Shown here one piece after another: positions 25,198 to 33,430 of a DNA stretch of 64,000 bases. This DNA is from CAZEPT01 sp964626965. Lineage in GTDB: Bacteria; Patescibacteriota; Minisyncoccia; Phycocordibacterales; UBA9973. Under the pieces are notes generated by a model. The model did not search any database, was not told the DNA's origin, and saw nothing but the letters and a program-made list of their open reading frames with translations. How positions within the stretch are numbered: position 1 is the stretch's first letter; the number at the start of each line of letters is the position of its first letter. The stretch spans positions 1 through 64,000 of the forward strand of contig CAZVHB010000004.1 of NCBI GenBank assembly GCA_964626965.1. Reading direction: 5' to 3'. Position numbers and translations under genes: made by a program.

Positions 25198-26691
25198 ATG
25201 GCGCAGATCAAACAAATATCTGATATCACTCATTTCCTCAACAAACCGAGTACAGCTGACATAGAGCTTATTACTCATGCCTATAATTTTTCACAAAAAG
25301 CGCACGAAGGACAATCTCGAAAAAGTGGTGAACCGTATTTTCTTCACGTAGCGCAGACAGGATACTACTTAGCAGAACTTGGTATGTCACCCACAGTCAT
25401 CGCAGCTGGACTCCTTCATGATACAGTCGAAGACACCGAAGTCACAGATAAAGATATCGAAAACGAATTTGGGAAAGAAATACTTGGTCTCGTTCAAGCA
25501 GTCACCAAACTCGGTACAGTGAAGTATAAAGGCATCGAACGAAACGTAGAAAATCTTCGTAAATTTTTTGTTTCTATGGCACAAGATTTTCGTGTACTTA
25601 TCATCAAACTCGCTGACCGCTTGCACAATGTTGAAACATTACAGCATGTCCGCCCTGATAAACAAAAACGTATTGCACTTGAAACACTAGAAATCTATGC
25701 ACCACTTGCCAACCGTCTCTCTATGGGAAAACTCCGTGGACGATTAGAAGACGCGGCATTCCCTTTTGCATTTCCGAAAGAATATGAGGAGGTTAAAAAA
25801 AGACTCACAGAAAGAAAAGACGTTGATGAAAAATACGTCATAGAATTCAAAAAAGAATTACAGAAAAAACTCGCCTTATCTGGTGTTATTCCAGTTTCTA
25901 TGGAATATCGTATCAAGCATCTCTATTCCCTTTGGAAAAAACTCGAGAAGTACAATGGGGATATTCACAAGGTTTATGACATTGTCGCACTTCGCATTAT
26001 TGTGAAATCAATGGAAGATTGTTACCAAACACTTGGTGTTATACACGGCACATGGAAACCACTTCCAGGAAAAATAAAAGACTATATTGCGCTTCCAAAA
26101 ACAAACGGGTATCAATCACTCCACACAACAGTCTTCACTGGAACAGGTGGAATTGTCGAAGTACAGATTCGAACAGAGCAAATGCATATCGAAGCAGAAT
26201 ACGGTGTCGCCGCACACTTTGCCTACAAAGAACATATTAAATTAGAAAATGCTGACCTCAAAAAACAATATGAATGGGTAGAGCACCTTCGGGATACACA
26301 AGGTCAGATAGCTGGTACAGATAAATTCTTCTCATCTCTCAAAATGGATTTCTTTCAAAATAGAGTATTCGTCTTCACACCAAAAGGAGATGTCATTGAT
26401 CTTCCTGAGCAATCAACACCAGTAGATTTTGCGTACAATGTCCACAGTGATGTCGGAAATACTGCAACAGGAGCAAAGATTAATGGAAAATTCTTAGCAC
26501 TTGATACAAAACTTAAAAGTGGTGACATTTGTGAAATCGTCACAGCAAAAAATGCCCACCCAAATGAAAAGTGGCTCAAATTCGTCAAAACAGGAATCGC
26601 CCGAAATAGAATCAATCACTATTTGAAAGAAAATTCACTCAGCGATAAATTTGGTGGATTTACTAAATACATTCCATTCCTAAAGAAATAA
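25198..26691 (+). CDS. RelA/SpoT (p)ppGpp synthetase/hydrolase
   Basis: The 497-residue stringent-response enzyme has an HD hydrolase domain with LLHDTVEDTEV (about 72-82) and RLHNVETLQ. The synthetase domain follows, with GVIHGTWKPLPGKIKDYIALPKTNGYQSLHTTV (about 280-312) and EVQIRTEQMH. The TGS domain is FTPKGDVIDLPEQSTPVDFAY. The chain ends shortly after TGS, so the usual C-terminal ACT/zinc parts (family length about 700-750) are missing. TGC-TTTAAT ends six bases before the ATG, so the mRNA is probably leaderless. Confidence 0.95.
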   Translation: MAQIKQISDITHFLNKPSTADIELITHAYNFSQKAHEGQSRKSGEPYFLHVAQTGYYLAELGMSPTVIAAGLLHDTVEDTEVTDKDIENEFGKEILGLVQAVTKLGTVKYKGIERNVENLRKFFVSMAQDFRVLIIKLADRLHNVETLQHVRPDKQKRIALETLEIYAPLANRLSMGKLRGRLEDAAFPFAFPKEYEEVKKRLTERKDVDEKYVIEFKKELQKKLALSGVIPVSMEYRIKHLYSLWKKLEKYNGDIHKVYDIVALRIIVKSMEDCYQTLGVIHGTWKPLPGKIKDYIALPKTNGYQSLHTTVFTGTGGIVEVQIRTEQMHIEAEYGVAAHFAYKEHIKLENADLKKQYEWVEHLRDTQGQIAGTDKFFSSLKMDFFQNRVFVFTPKGDVIDLPEQSTPVDFAYNVHSDVGNTATGAKINGKFLALDTKLKSGDICEIVTAKNAHPNEKWLKFVKTGIARNRINHYLKENSLSDKFGGFTKYIPFLKK

Positions 26692-26752
26692 GAGCAAGTA
26701 TAAGGGATTAGTATAAAAACAAATACCCCCAAGTAAACGGCATAAGAATAAC

Positions 26753-26800
26753 AAAACGCACAAAACAAACGCCCGGGCGCTTGGCCCCCGGCCTTTTGTA
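26753..26800. other. GC-rich imperfect hairpin between relA/spoT and parB
   Basis: acaaaacaaacgcccgggcgc and gcccccggccttttgt can pair imperfectly. It sits where the long separator hairpins normally occur, but the stem has several mismatches, so the base calls may be poor here as at the N gaps. Confidence 0.4.
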
Positions 26801-26804
26801 TTCT

Positions 26805-28022
26805 CTATACTGAAAAACTATTTATATTATACAAATCAGGATCTTCCTCGTCTTCTTTCTTTATTTCTTCACCTGATCTGTCATCTAAAAATGCAGGTGT
26901 GTTATCAAGATCAGTAGTCATGTCATTTATGAGTGCAAGGGTTGGATCAGTATGTACTTCAGGAGAAACAATGGGCTGTTCTCCATACACAGGAGCAACA
27001 GGACTTATCTCTGGATACTGTATTTCGGGAATAGTATTTGGATTCACGGTAAAGGTATTTTCTACTGGGCGGTCTTCTTGTTGTCTCATCTCAAAACGAT
27101 CGAGCATATTTACAGAACTCTTTTGCGTCTCAAGCATGTGCAACAGTGTCTGTAAATCTTCATCAGAGAAGAAATCAATCCAAATCTGTCCGCCAACATT
27201 TTTCTTTTCTATGTGCACTCGAGTACCAAGTGCATCACGGAGTTTTGCTTCGTATTCAACAATATTTGCATCAAGGACATATTCCTTTTTTCGTACTTTA
27301 TCAGTCGCAATACGTCGTGCCATACGTTCTGCTTCACGGACACTCACTTTTTTGAACATGATTTCTTTAAAGAGAACTAGTTGTTCTTCAGGGCGAGTTG
27401 AGAGCATCATGAGTGGTCGTGTATGACCTTCAGAAATTTTACCAGCGGAGAGAGCATTGAGAATCTCTTCTGGGAGCTGGAGCAGACGAAGTGTATTTGA
27501 AACATATTCACGACTCTTGNNNNNNNNNNGACCATGGACAAGCTCTGCGGGGCCCTCGAGCCCACCCCGTGTTTTACAAACTAATCCACGACTCTTCCCC
27601 ATCTTTTGTCCAATCTGAGTATGAGTAAATTTAAATTCATCTTGCAGACGAAGAAATGCACGTGCACGTTCAACAGCGTTGAGATCCTCACGTTGCAAAT
27701 TCTCGATGATTGCAAGCTCGAGTTTTGCCATAGGATCATCACCTACACGAATCACAGCCGGAACTTGTACAAGTCCAGCAAGACGCGCTGCACGAAGACG
27801 ACGTTCTCCTGCGATGAGTTCGTATTTTACTTCGAGTCCCCCATCTTCTTTTTCTATTTCACTACGAGAAAGAACGAGTGGTTGTAATATTCCATACTGA
27901 CGAATAGAAAGAGCCAAATCGTTGAGCGCATGTTCTTCGAATTCACGTCTCGGTTGAAATGGATTTGGTTGAATCTTGTCGACTTCAATGAAAAATATTG
28001 AGTTTGAGTATAGTTGAGCCAT
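26805..28022 (-). CDS. parB: Chromosome-partitioning protein ParB, with a false in-frame insertion
   Basis: ParB spreads from parS sites and works with ParA in chromosome segregation. The N-terminal CTPase/ParB domain (PNPFQPRREFEE, LQPLVLSR, YELIAGERRLRAARLAG, ENLQREDLNAVE) and the helix-turn-helix (KFTHTQIGQKMGKSR ... EYVSNTLRLLQLP) are clear. Between KSR and EYVSN lies a 26-codon insert containing the Ns. It repeats KSR and cacgactctt (27509-27518 and 27587-27596). Removing 27519-27596 restores a normal 379-residue ParB. The C-terminal 110 residues are acidic and low in similarity. TATACT lies six bases before the ATG. No parA gene is in view. Confidence 0.92.
   Translation of the reverse strand: MAQLYSNSIFFIEVDKIQPNPFQPRREFEEHALNDLALSIRQYGILQPLVLSRSEIEKEDGGLEVKYELIAGERRLRAARLAGLVQVPAVIRVGDDPMAKLELAIIENLQREDLNAVERARAFLRLQDEFKFTHTQIGQKMGKSRGLVCKTRGGLEGPAELVHGXXXXKSREYVSNTLRLLQLPEEILNALSAGKISEGHTRPLMMLSTRPEEQLVLFKEIMFKKVSVREAERMARRIATDKVRKKEYVLDANIVEYEAKLRDALGTRVHIEKKNVGGQIWIDFFSDEDLQTLLHMLETQKSSVNMLDRFEMRQQEDRPVENTFTVNPNTIPEIQYPEISPVAPVYGEQPIVSPEVHTDPTLALINDMTTDLDNTPAFLDDRSGEEIKKEDEEDPDLYNINSFSV
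27519..27596. other. Contig join inside parB with garbled duplicate
   Basis: Ns at 27520-27529 are followed by about 67 bases that align with the sequence just before the gap, with many G-to-C and A-to-C differences. The 78-base block is in frame, so the reading frame survives by chance. It is almost surely not real sequence. Confidence 0.8.
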
Positions 28023-28129
28023 AGGTATAGTATAACTATTTTTTGTTTTTCTGAAAGTAGAAAAAATTGCGGAAATAGTGTATAGTAATCTAGGTTACAG
28101 ATCTTAGATTATAGATTACGAAAAAATAC

Positions 28130-28190
28130 ATGCCCAGGTGGCGAAATTGGCAAAAGGACATAGCGCACAGTGTGCGTCTCCAATTTCACT
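28130..28190 (+). repeat. Fold-back partial copy of tRNA-Leu 5' half
   Basis: Bases 28130-28150 are identical over 21 nt to the start of tRNA-Leu(TAG) at 28226-28246. After a 29-base spacer, gtgcgtct-ccaatttc (28172-28187) is the reverse complement of the tRNA D-arm region (28239-28255), with one base missing. The two parts pair with each other through gaaattgg/ccaatttc and gcgcaca/tgtgcg. It cannot form a tRNA by itself. Confidence 0.75.
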
Positions 28191-28227
28191 AAATTGAGGT
28201 ACGTAGTATTAAAAAAAATAAATATAT

Positions 28228-28309
28228 GCCCAGGTGGCGAAATTGGTAGACGCACTAGTCTTAGGAACTAGTATCGCAAGATGTGAAGGTTCAAGTCCTT
28301 TCCTGGGCA
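28228..28309 (+). tRNA. tRNA-Leu (TAG)
   Basis: Acceptor gcccagg pairs with cctgggc, and the D-arm is ggcgaaattggtagacgc. Anticodon stem actagt/actagt has loop cttagga with anticodon TAG. A long variable arm (atcgcaagatgt) and T-arm ggttcaagtcc follow. The discriminator is A. Confidence 0.95.
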
Positions 28310-28313
28310 CAAT

Positions 28314-28335
28314 AAATCTCCGTAAGGAGATTTTT
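28314..28335 (+). terminator. Terminator of tRNA-Leu (TAG)
   Basis: aaatctcc and ggagattt pair around gtaa, followed by Ts. Confidence 0.8.
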
Positions 28336-28398
28336 GTGTACAGGAGAAAGCCAAACACCCAGTAGGTCATTTCAAGGAATGAGCTGGATTCTTTTCAA

Positions 28399-28440
28399 CA
28401 CAAAACAAAAGAACCCACTAGTGGGTTCTTTTGTTTTGTG
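28399..28440. terminator. 42-bp perfect palindrome between the two tRNA-Leu genes
   Basis: Two 21-base arms starting cacaaaacaaaagaaccca meet with no loop at cccactagtggg. Either strand gives a hairpin followed by Ts, so it can terminate the minus-strand tRNA-Leu and transcripts from the plus strand. The 60 bases before it hold nothing I can identify. Confidence 0.8.
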
Positions 28441-28521
28441 CCGGAGAGAGGACTCGAACCTCCACACTGTTGCCAATACTCGATTTTGAGTCGAGTGCGT
28501 CTACCATTCCGCCACTCCGGC
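28439..28521 (-). tRNA. tRNA-Leu (CAA)
   Basis: On the minus strand, gccggag pairs with ctccggc. Anticodon stem ctcga/tcgag has loop ctcaaaa with anticodon CAA. The variable arm tattggcaacagtgt is long and the T-arm is ggttcgagtcc. TGG-TACACT about 20 bases upstream is a likely -10 box. Confidence 0.95.
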
Positions 28522-28599
28522 AGTTTTCTATGCAACTAAAACTTAGTGTACCACACGATTTCCTATACACAAAATGAGAGGTATGGTACGATATATAAT

Positions 28600-28737
28600 A
28601 TGAAAAAGTTTAATTTTATTGACACATTTCTCATAGTTTCAATTATCATAGTTGTTGGTATTTTACTCATTACTACATACACGAGAAAAAATTCTTATGA
28701 AACCCGCGTAGGTGCTATACAACTTAATACAAAATAA
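28600..28737 (+). CDS. Small single-helix membrane protein (45 residues)
   Basis: MKKFNFIDTFLIVSIIIVVG then ILLITTY forms a short basic start and one membrane helix, followed by a 19-residue exported tail. The ATG at 28600 is preferred over upstream in-frame starts because TGG-TACGAT (28584-28592) ends seven bases before it, the leaderless spacing seen throughout the window. A terminator follows directly. I recognise no family. Confidence 0.65.
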   Translation: MKKFNFIDTFLIVSIIIVVGILLITTYTRKNSYETRVGAIQLNTK

Positions 28738-28762
28738 AAAAACGCCCATCGGCGTTTTTTTA
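28737..28762. terminator. Terminator between the 45-residue gene and rlmB
   Basis: aaaaaacgcc and ggcgtttttt pair around catc, with T and A runs on both sides. Confidence 0.85.
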
Positions 28763-28777
28763 TTCTTTTATTTTTAT

Positions 28778-29539
28778 TTAGAGAGTACTATTTCCTCGTG
28801 ACCATTCGTAGAGTACGATAGCAGTTGAAACACTTGCATTCAATGATTCACATCGTGCATCCATTGGAATTGAGAGTTTGATATCACACAAGTCGAGTGT
28901 TTTTTCACGGATACCATTCCCTTCATTCCCAACAACAAAAACACTTGGTGTATCAAACACAGTTTCTTTAAGTACTTGTCCATCCATATCAAGTCCATAG
29001 ACCCAATATCCTAAATCTTTTAATTTTCGAAGAGAGTTATTTACGTTCCCAATTTTAACAATCGGCATCCGAAAGACCATTCCAGCTGAAGTCTTGATAA
29101 CTGCACCCGTAATCGGAGCTTGGTTATGTTCAGGTAAAAGTACAGCAGTTGCGCCCATAGCAGCAGCAGAACGAATAATCGCTCCGACATTGTGTGGATC
29201 TTGAAGTTCACCAAGAACAACCATACATGGTAGTTTACCTTCACTTCGTCCATCTATTTCAAGAACTTTTTCAAGAGTCGTATAGAGTTTCTCAATAGCA
29301 ATAGTTGCAATAACACCTTGAGTAACAGCGTCACTCCCAACTTTGTTTTTTCCTTCTTCTTCCTTAAGATCTGAAATATTGATTTTATGCTTATTCAAAA
29401 GTCGAACAACTGCGTCATCTTTACGCATAGTAGAACTCAAAAATACCTTACCAATCACGTCTGGACGAGCCATAAGTGCTTCCATAAGAGCATTTTTACC
29501 GTATAAATAAACCTTATCATTTTTCTTTTTTTCCAACAT
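28778..29539 (-). CDS. 23S rRNA/tRNA 2'-O-methyltransferase of the SpoU (TrmH/RlmB) family
   Basis: An N-terminal substrate-binding domain (LYGKNALMEAL, residues 13-23) is followed by the knotted SPOUT domain, with motif 1 LGELQDPHNVGAIIRSAAAMG, motif 2 VVGNEGNGI and motif 3 LSIPMDARCESLNASVSTAIVLYE. It uses SAM to methylate a ribose 2'-OH. The ATG at 29539 is chosen over 29557 because TATAGT (29546-29551) lies six bases upstream of it. Confidence 0.92.
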   Translation of the reverse strand: MLEKKKNDKVYLYGKNALMEALMARPDVIGKVFLSSTMRKDDAVVRLLNKHKINISDLKEEEGKNKVGSDAVTQGVIATIAIEKLYTTLEKVLEIDGRSEGKLPCMVVLGELQDPHNVGAIIRSAAAMGATAVLLPEHNQAPITGAVIKTSAGMVFRMPIVKIGNVNNSLRKLKDLGYWVYGLDMDGQVLKETVFDTPSVFVVGNEGNGIREKTLDLCDIKLSIPMDARCESLNASVSTAIVLYEWSRGNSTL

Positions 29540-29596
29540 GATTAGACTATACAACAAATCTCCTTATTTTGCAAGGTTTTAGGAAATACAGAGAGC

Positions 29597-29624
29597 TTGA
29601 CTTTTATAATGAATATGATATAAT
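29597..29624 (+). promoter_or_regulatory. Strong promoter of the 29678 operon
   Basis: TTGACT (29597-29602) and TATAAT (29619-29624) are separated by 16 bases. The leader is about 47 bases. Confidence 0.65.
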
Positions 29625-29677
29625 AGAAAAGATAAAAAATACATTCACAATTTCATAAAAAATAAAAACTATTAACT

Positions 29678-30127
29678 ATGTCAGTACCACATGGCGCTCA
29701 TGGCGCAACCCCAGCAACACCAGCAACCCCTTCTTTTTGGGACCAAGTTCCAAAAATTGTAAAAACAGTAATCTATGTAGTAGCCGGAATTATCCTTTTG
29801 GTTATTATATTTTCTGTACTATCTTGGTATAGAAATAAACCAAAAAGTGTAGCATCACACAAAACAGAACAAGAGGAACGATCAATTCCTCACACACGCA
29901 CTCTGGTTGTCAGTGATTTCTTATACGGAGTAAAATCTCGTGATACGGTAATTACCGAAGAAATTACATTGGATCAAAATGTCCCTTACTCAGAGGTGAC
30001 AAACATGGATCCAGTTTTCTGTGATGGTAAACCCATTGAAAGCCAAGGCTCATGGGGTGGATACAAAAGGTATCGCACCATAAAGCCACAATCAGGTAGT
30101 GCAAAATTATTTATTTCCAAACCCTAA
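29678..30127 (+). CDS. Single-pass membrane protein, unknown
   Basis: The 149 residues start with a Pro/Ala/Thr/Gly/His-rich stretch (SVPHGAHGATPATPATP). A membrane helix (about 30-50) and a soluble domain with one Cys follow. I recognise no family. It is the first gene of a two-gene operon with the protein at 30138. Confidence 0.65.
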   Translation: MSVPHGAHGATPATPATPSFWDQVPKIVKTVIYVVAGIILLVIIFSVLSWYRNKPKSVASHKTEQEERSIPHTRTLVVSDFLYGVKSRDTVITEEITLDQNVPYSEVTNMDPVFCDGKPIESQGSWGGYKRYRTIKPQSGSAKLFISKP

Positions 30128-30137
30128 AACACAGAAA

Positions 30138-31202
30138 ATGGAAGAAACATTCTTTTTTACAGACCCCTACAGCATAGGTTACAATATTGCTGGATTACTC
30201 TTCACTTTCCTCATCCTCTTCACTATTGAAGGAAGAAAGAAACACACACCTGATCAAAAGGTAGTGTTCATGCCGATAGATAAAAATAGAGTACTCATTG
30301 CGAGTATCTTCTATATTGTCTCTGGTATATATCTAATCGTTGCACTCATCTCGTTTAGTCAACATGACTTTACTGGTGGAATAATTGGTTTAGTAAACAC
30401 AAGTATCTGGGCATGGTTTCCAACACTTTCAATCAGACAAACTCCATCAAATCAATTTGGCGAAAGAAGGAGTCTTTGGAGTAAGAAACCTTCTAGTATC
30501 ACAACAGAAGGTACTCATTTATCCCTTATTTTCTTTTACGAATGGATTATCTCAGAAGCACATGGTGAAGAACCAATTACAGATCAGAAGATTGACCATA
30601 CATGCACCATAGACAACTTGAAAGGCTCTGATGATTGGATGTTTGTACTCGAAGTAACATTTCCGTACAAATGGATCACTGCTAATGATAGAGTTCTAGA
30701 AATTAGGAACTTTACAGGTGGCAGTGGAGGCCAGACCGGTATTATTGAACGCGTATGTGATATTCTCGAGAATTCATGCCAAGACGTTGATGACTCCTAC
30801 GCTTTAGAAAAGATAGATAAAGAACAATTTTCCAAAGAGGCTTTCAAAAAGGAAATAGAAGACACCTTCTCTGAAAGAGTCCGATTAAGTGGACTTCCAC
30901 TTGAAATTCTAACGAACGAGTTGTTTACTATTAAAATCAAATTTTCTACGGAATACTTAACTGCCGTACAAAAAGTAAAAACGGCGGAAAAGGAAGGACA
31001 AGGAAGGCGTACATTAACGCTTGCGGAACAACAAACTGTTTTACAAATGAAGAAAGAGGCAGAAGACGCAGGTACTCATCTACCATATGAATACTGGGAA
31101 GACATTTATCTTCGAAAAAACAACCAAGCTGGTACAAAGTACATTTTTGAAGGAGTAGATCCAAAAAAAATAAACCCCGTTGTATCTGTTGGTGGAAAAT
31201 AA
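30138..31202 (+). CDS. Membrane protein with large soluble domain, unknown
   Basis: The start at 30138 (METFFFTDP-like start, MEETFFF) is preferred over 30099, which would overlap the previous gene. The 354 residues contain about three N-terminal helices (about 15-25, 52-75 and 85-105). A large cytoplasmic or exported domain ends in a charged helix near 290-330 (VQKVKTAEKEGQG, LAEQQTVLQMKKEAEDAG). That tail resembles the end of SPFH proteins, but I cannot confirm this. AAACCCTAAAA (30119-30129) precedes the ATG by eight bases and includes the stop of the previous gene. Confidence 0.6.
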   Translation: MEETFFFTDPYSIGYNIAGLLFTFLILFTIEGRKKHTPDQKVVFMPIDKNRVLIASIFYIVSGIYLIVALISFSQHDFTGGIIGLVNTSIWAWFPTLSIRQTPSNQFGERRSLWSKKPSSITTEGTHLSLIFFYEWIISEAHGEEPITDQKIDHTCTIDNLKGSDDWMFVLEVTFPYKWITANDRVLEIRNFTGGSGGQTGIIERVCDILENSCQDVDDSYALEKIDKEQFSKEAFKKEIEDTFSERVRLSGLPLEILTNELFTIKIKFSTEYLTAVQKVKTAEKEGQGRRTLTLAEQQTVLQMKKEAEDAGTHLPYEYWEDIYLRKNNQAGTKYIFEGVDPKKINPVVSVGGK

Positions 31203-31215
31203 TAGTTTTAACAAT

Positions 31216-31253
31216 CAAAAAAAACCGCGACATTGTCGCGGTTCTTTTTTTTT
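31216..31253. terminator. Bidirectional terminator before the pilin-like array
   Basis: aaccgcgac and gtcgcggtt pair around att, with long A and T runs. Confidence 0.85.
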
Positions 31254-31255
31254 AC

Positions 31256-31594
31256 CTATTTTTGATACGGTTGTTTGTATTCAAAGTCCTTACCTTTAGA
31301 TTCAAGATTTTGTAAATCAGGTTTTTTGAATTCAAATGTATCAGTAATAAATTTCATGATTCCATACACCGAGATCATAATAAAGAGTCCGATGATACCA
31401 TTGATCATGTGTCGTTTACCGAGTTCCTGTCCTTCTTCACTATTGGTACTTGCCATAAATTGGAACAAACCCCAGAGGAATAACAGCACACCAAGCGCCG
31501 CAAGAAAAACAACGATAGGATTAACGATTGTTTTGACAATACTATCAAACAAACTCTTGACGGTAATAGTTGCAGCGTAGGCGATAGGAATCAT
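31256..31594 (-). CDS. T4SS-pilin-like membrane protein, last gene of the array
   Basis: The 112 residues have a short signal-like N-terminus (MIPIAYAATI) and two hydrophobic helices (about 23-50 and 67-88). The polar loop between them (ASTNSEEGQELGKRHMI) has the spacing of TrbC/VirB2-type pilins. The tail is charged. It follows the gene at 31607 by 12 bases. It lacks the C-terminal Cys pair of its neighbours. Confidence 0.65.
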   Translation of the reverse strand: MIPIAYAATITVKSLFDSIVKTIVNPIVVFLAALGVLLFLWGLFQFMASTNSEEGQELGKRHMINGIIGLFIMISVYGIMKFITDTFEFKKPDLQNLESKGKDFEYKQPYQK

Positions 31595-31606
31595 AGTAAG
31601 AAATTT

Positions 31607-31987
31607 TTAGTCGCAAGACTTACTTACAGGGTTGTATGATCCAGTCACACAAGGAATTGCAGCTGTTCCACCTTGACCAATACCAAGTGTTCGTCCAATG
31701 AAGTAGACGATACCATAGAGAGACATAACAACGAAAAATACAACTACCATTTTAATAAGATCACCTTTGTATTCTGCTTTTTCTTCACCGTCTGCAGTGA
31801 TGAGCTTGAATGCATTCCAAATAATCATCAAGAAGATGAGAGCGAGCGCAATCGGAATGAGCATGTTGATAAGACTACGAATACTATCAACCCAACCAAA
31901 AAGCTGATTTGGTTGACTTTGTGCAAAAGCAAGCGCTGGTAATAGAAACGCTCCACTTCCTATCGCTAGTTTTTTAAAATTTTTCAT
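31607..31987 (-). CDS. T4SS-pilin-like membrane protein
   Basis: The 126-residue protein has a signal peptide ending ALAFAQ, two helices, the loop ITADGEEKAEYKGDLIK and a C-terminal exported tail with a Cys pair (PCVTGSYNPVSKSC). It is clearly a paralogue of the genes at 24711 and 32112. The proteins are similar along their full length and differ mostly just after the signal peptide. Confidence 0.72.
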   Translation of the reverse strand: MKNFKKLAIGSGAFLLPALAFAQSQPNQLFGWVDSIRSLINMLIPIALALIFLMIIWNAFKLITADGEEKAEYKGDLIKMVVVFFVVMSLYGIVYFIGRTLGIGQGGTAAIPCVTGSYNPVSKSCD

Positions 31988-32111
31988 ATATATAAATACT
32001 ATTTCTATTAATAATAATCAAAGCTATGTATATAGCGTTACCTCTAGTATACCACACCAAAATAAGAATTACACAAACATATTTCCCCAAAAAACCTATA
32101 CCTGAGTATCA

Positions 32112-32492
32112 CTAAGAATTAGTACAAGCGTGTGTTTTAGTGTCATATGATCCATTGATGCAGGAAATTGGAAGCGTCCCCCCTGGACCAATCCCAATCG
32201 TTGTTCCAATAAAAGAAATGATCCCGTAAAAAGACATAATCACAAAAAAGATAATCACCATCTTAATAAGCTCTCCTTTATACTCGCTTTTTTCTTCTCC
32301 GTCGGTTTGGATCATCTTAAATGCATTCCAAATAATCACAAGGAAGATAAATGCAAGAGCGATAGGGATAAGCATATTAACCAATTTTCTGAGAGTTCCG
32401 AGTAAGCTAAAAAGCTGACTACTATCCGCATGGACAAATAGAGGCAAGAAGAATACTCCAGTGATCATTGCTAATTTTAAAAAAATTCTCAT
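32112..32492 (-). CDS. T4SS-pilin-like membrane protein
   Basis: The 126 residues are a paralogue of the gene at 31607: a signal peptide ending VHADS, helices around 36-60 and 80-102, the loop IQTDGEEKSEYKGELIK and a tail with a Cys pair (SCINGSYDTKTHAC). It is separated from 31607 by 124 bases, so it may have its own transcript end. Confidence 0.72.
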   Translation of the reverse strand: MRIFLKLAMITGVFFLPLFVHADSSQLFSLLGTLRKLVNMLIPIALAFIFLVIIWNAFKMIQTDGEEKSEYKGELIKMVIIFFVIMSFYGIISFIGTTIGIGPGGTLPISCINGSYDTKTHACTNS

Positions 32493-32534
32493 ACGATGTA
32501 TATACTTATTTTTAATAAATGTTTTTAATCTTAA

Positions 32535-33428
32535 TTAAACACCGAGTGTTGTAGAAAGTAATCGCAAGATACCAACAAAACAGAGCGCAACAAAGATAAT
32601 TAAGACTCCCCACATGAGGAATTGCTTGTACTGATTACGAGTTTCGTGTTCATTGTCGTTCATGACTCTAATGGCGCCAAACATAAACCAGAGCACCATC
32701 GCTGCAATGATAATAGGTATGAGATACAGAAGTACGCAGGTCGCCAGATTTATATACCCGTTTAGTGTGAGATTTGAAGTATCCTTACTACAAGTAAGGA
32801 CATTACTCGCACTCGTCCCAAGTGTTTTTGGGAGTTCCGCAGGAGTAGTAAGCTCTGTGTATTTTATTACTTCCGTCTTTTGATCTACTGTCTCTTGATT
32901 TTTGTATGTAGATTGATTATCTTTCCCTTTGAGAGAAAATAAACTTTTGAGATAAGACCAAAAATCTTGAGCTTGACCACCATTCCCACCATAGAGAACA
33001 TATCCTGGGTCATTTGGGTTACCAGCACCTAGTGCACCTCCCGCATTTTGACCAACAGGAAGTAGCCCTGATCCTACAGAGGTAGCACCCCCCGCACCAA
33101 CACCACCACCAGCGTCGAGTCCGGTACCAGCATCAAGACCTGTTCCACTATCGAGACCACTACCACTATCAAGCCCCGTACCTGCATCAGTCACTGCTCC
33201 TGGATTTGTTGGGTTATCAAGTGTTGCTGATGGACCGGTACCTGTTGGATTTCCTGGATTGGTTGGATTATTTAACGTCGCAGAATTTCCTGGTGCGGTG
33301 TACCCACCAGTATTTGTTGGACCTCCAGGATCTTGTGGATTTTGAGGAGGACCACCAAAAGGTGACTGTGCAAAAACAGGTATTGTAAAGAAAAATGATA
33401 TAAAAAATAAATAGAGAACTTTTTTCAT
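32535..33428 (-). CDS. Pilin-like membrane protein with repetitive Gly/Pro-rich ectodomain
   Basis: The 297 residues have a signal peptide ending VFAQS. A long low-complexity exported region follows, rich in Gly, Pro, Asn and Thr. It includes four to five copies of a six-residue unit of the type TGLDAG (DNA repeat of 18 bp at about 33109-33190). A spacer and two or three membrane helices (about 230-260, 270-292) close the chain. The C-terminal membrane part has the same layout as the other pilin-like proteins, so this looks like a pilin core with a surface extension. Confidence 0.65.
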   Translation of the reverse strand: MKKVLYLFFISFFFTIPVFAQSPFGGPPQNPQDPGGPTNTGGYTAPGNSATLNNPTNPGNPTGTGPSATLDNPTNPGAVTDAGTGLDSGSGLDSGTGLDAGTGLDAGGGVGAGGATSVGSGLLPVGQNAGGALGAGNPNDPGYVLYGGNGGQAQDFWSYLKSLFSLKGKDNQSTYKNQETVDQKTEVIKYTELTTPAELPKTLGTSASNVLTCSKDTSNLTLNGYINLATCVLLYLIPIIIAAMVLWFMFGAIRVMNDNEHETRNQYKQFLMWGVLIIFVALCFVGILRLLSTTLGV

Positions 33429-33430
33429 AA

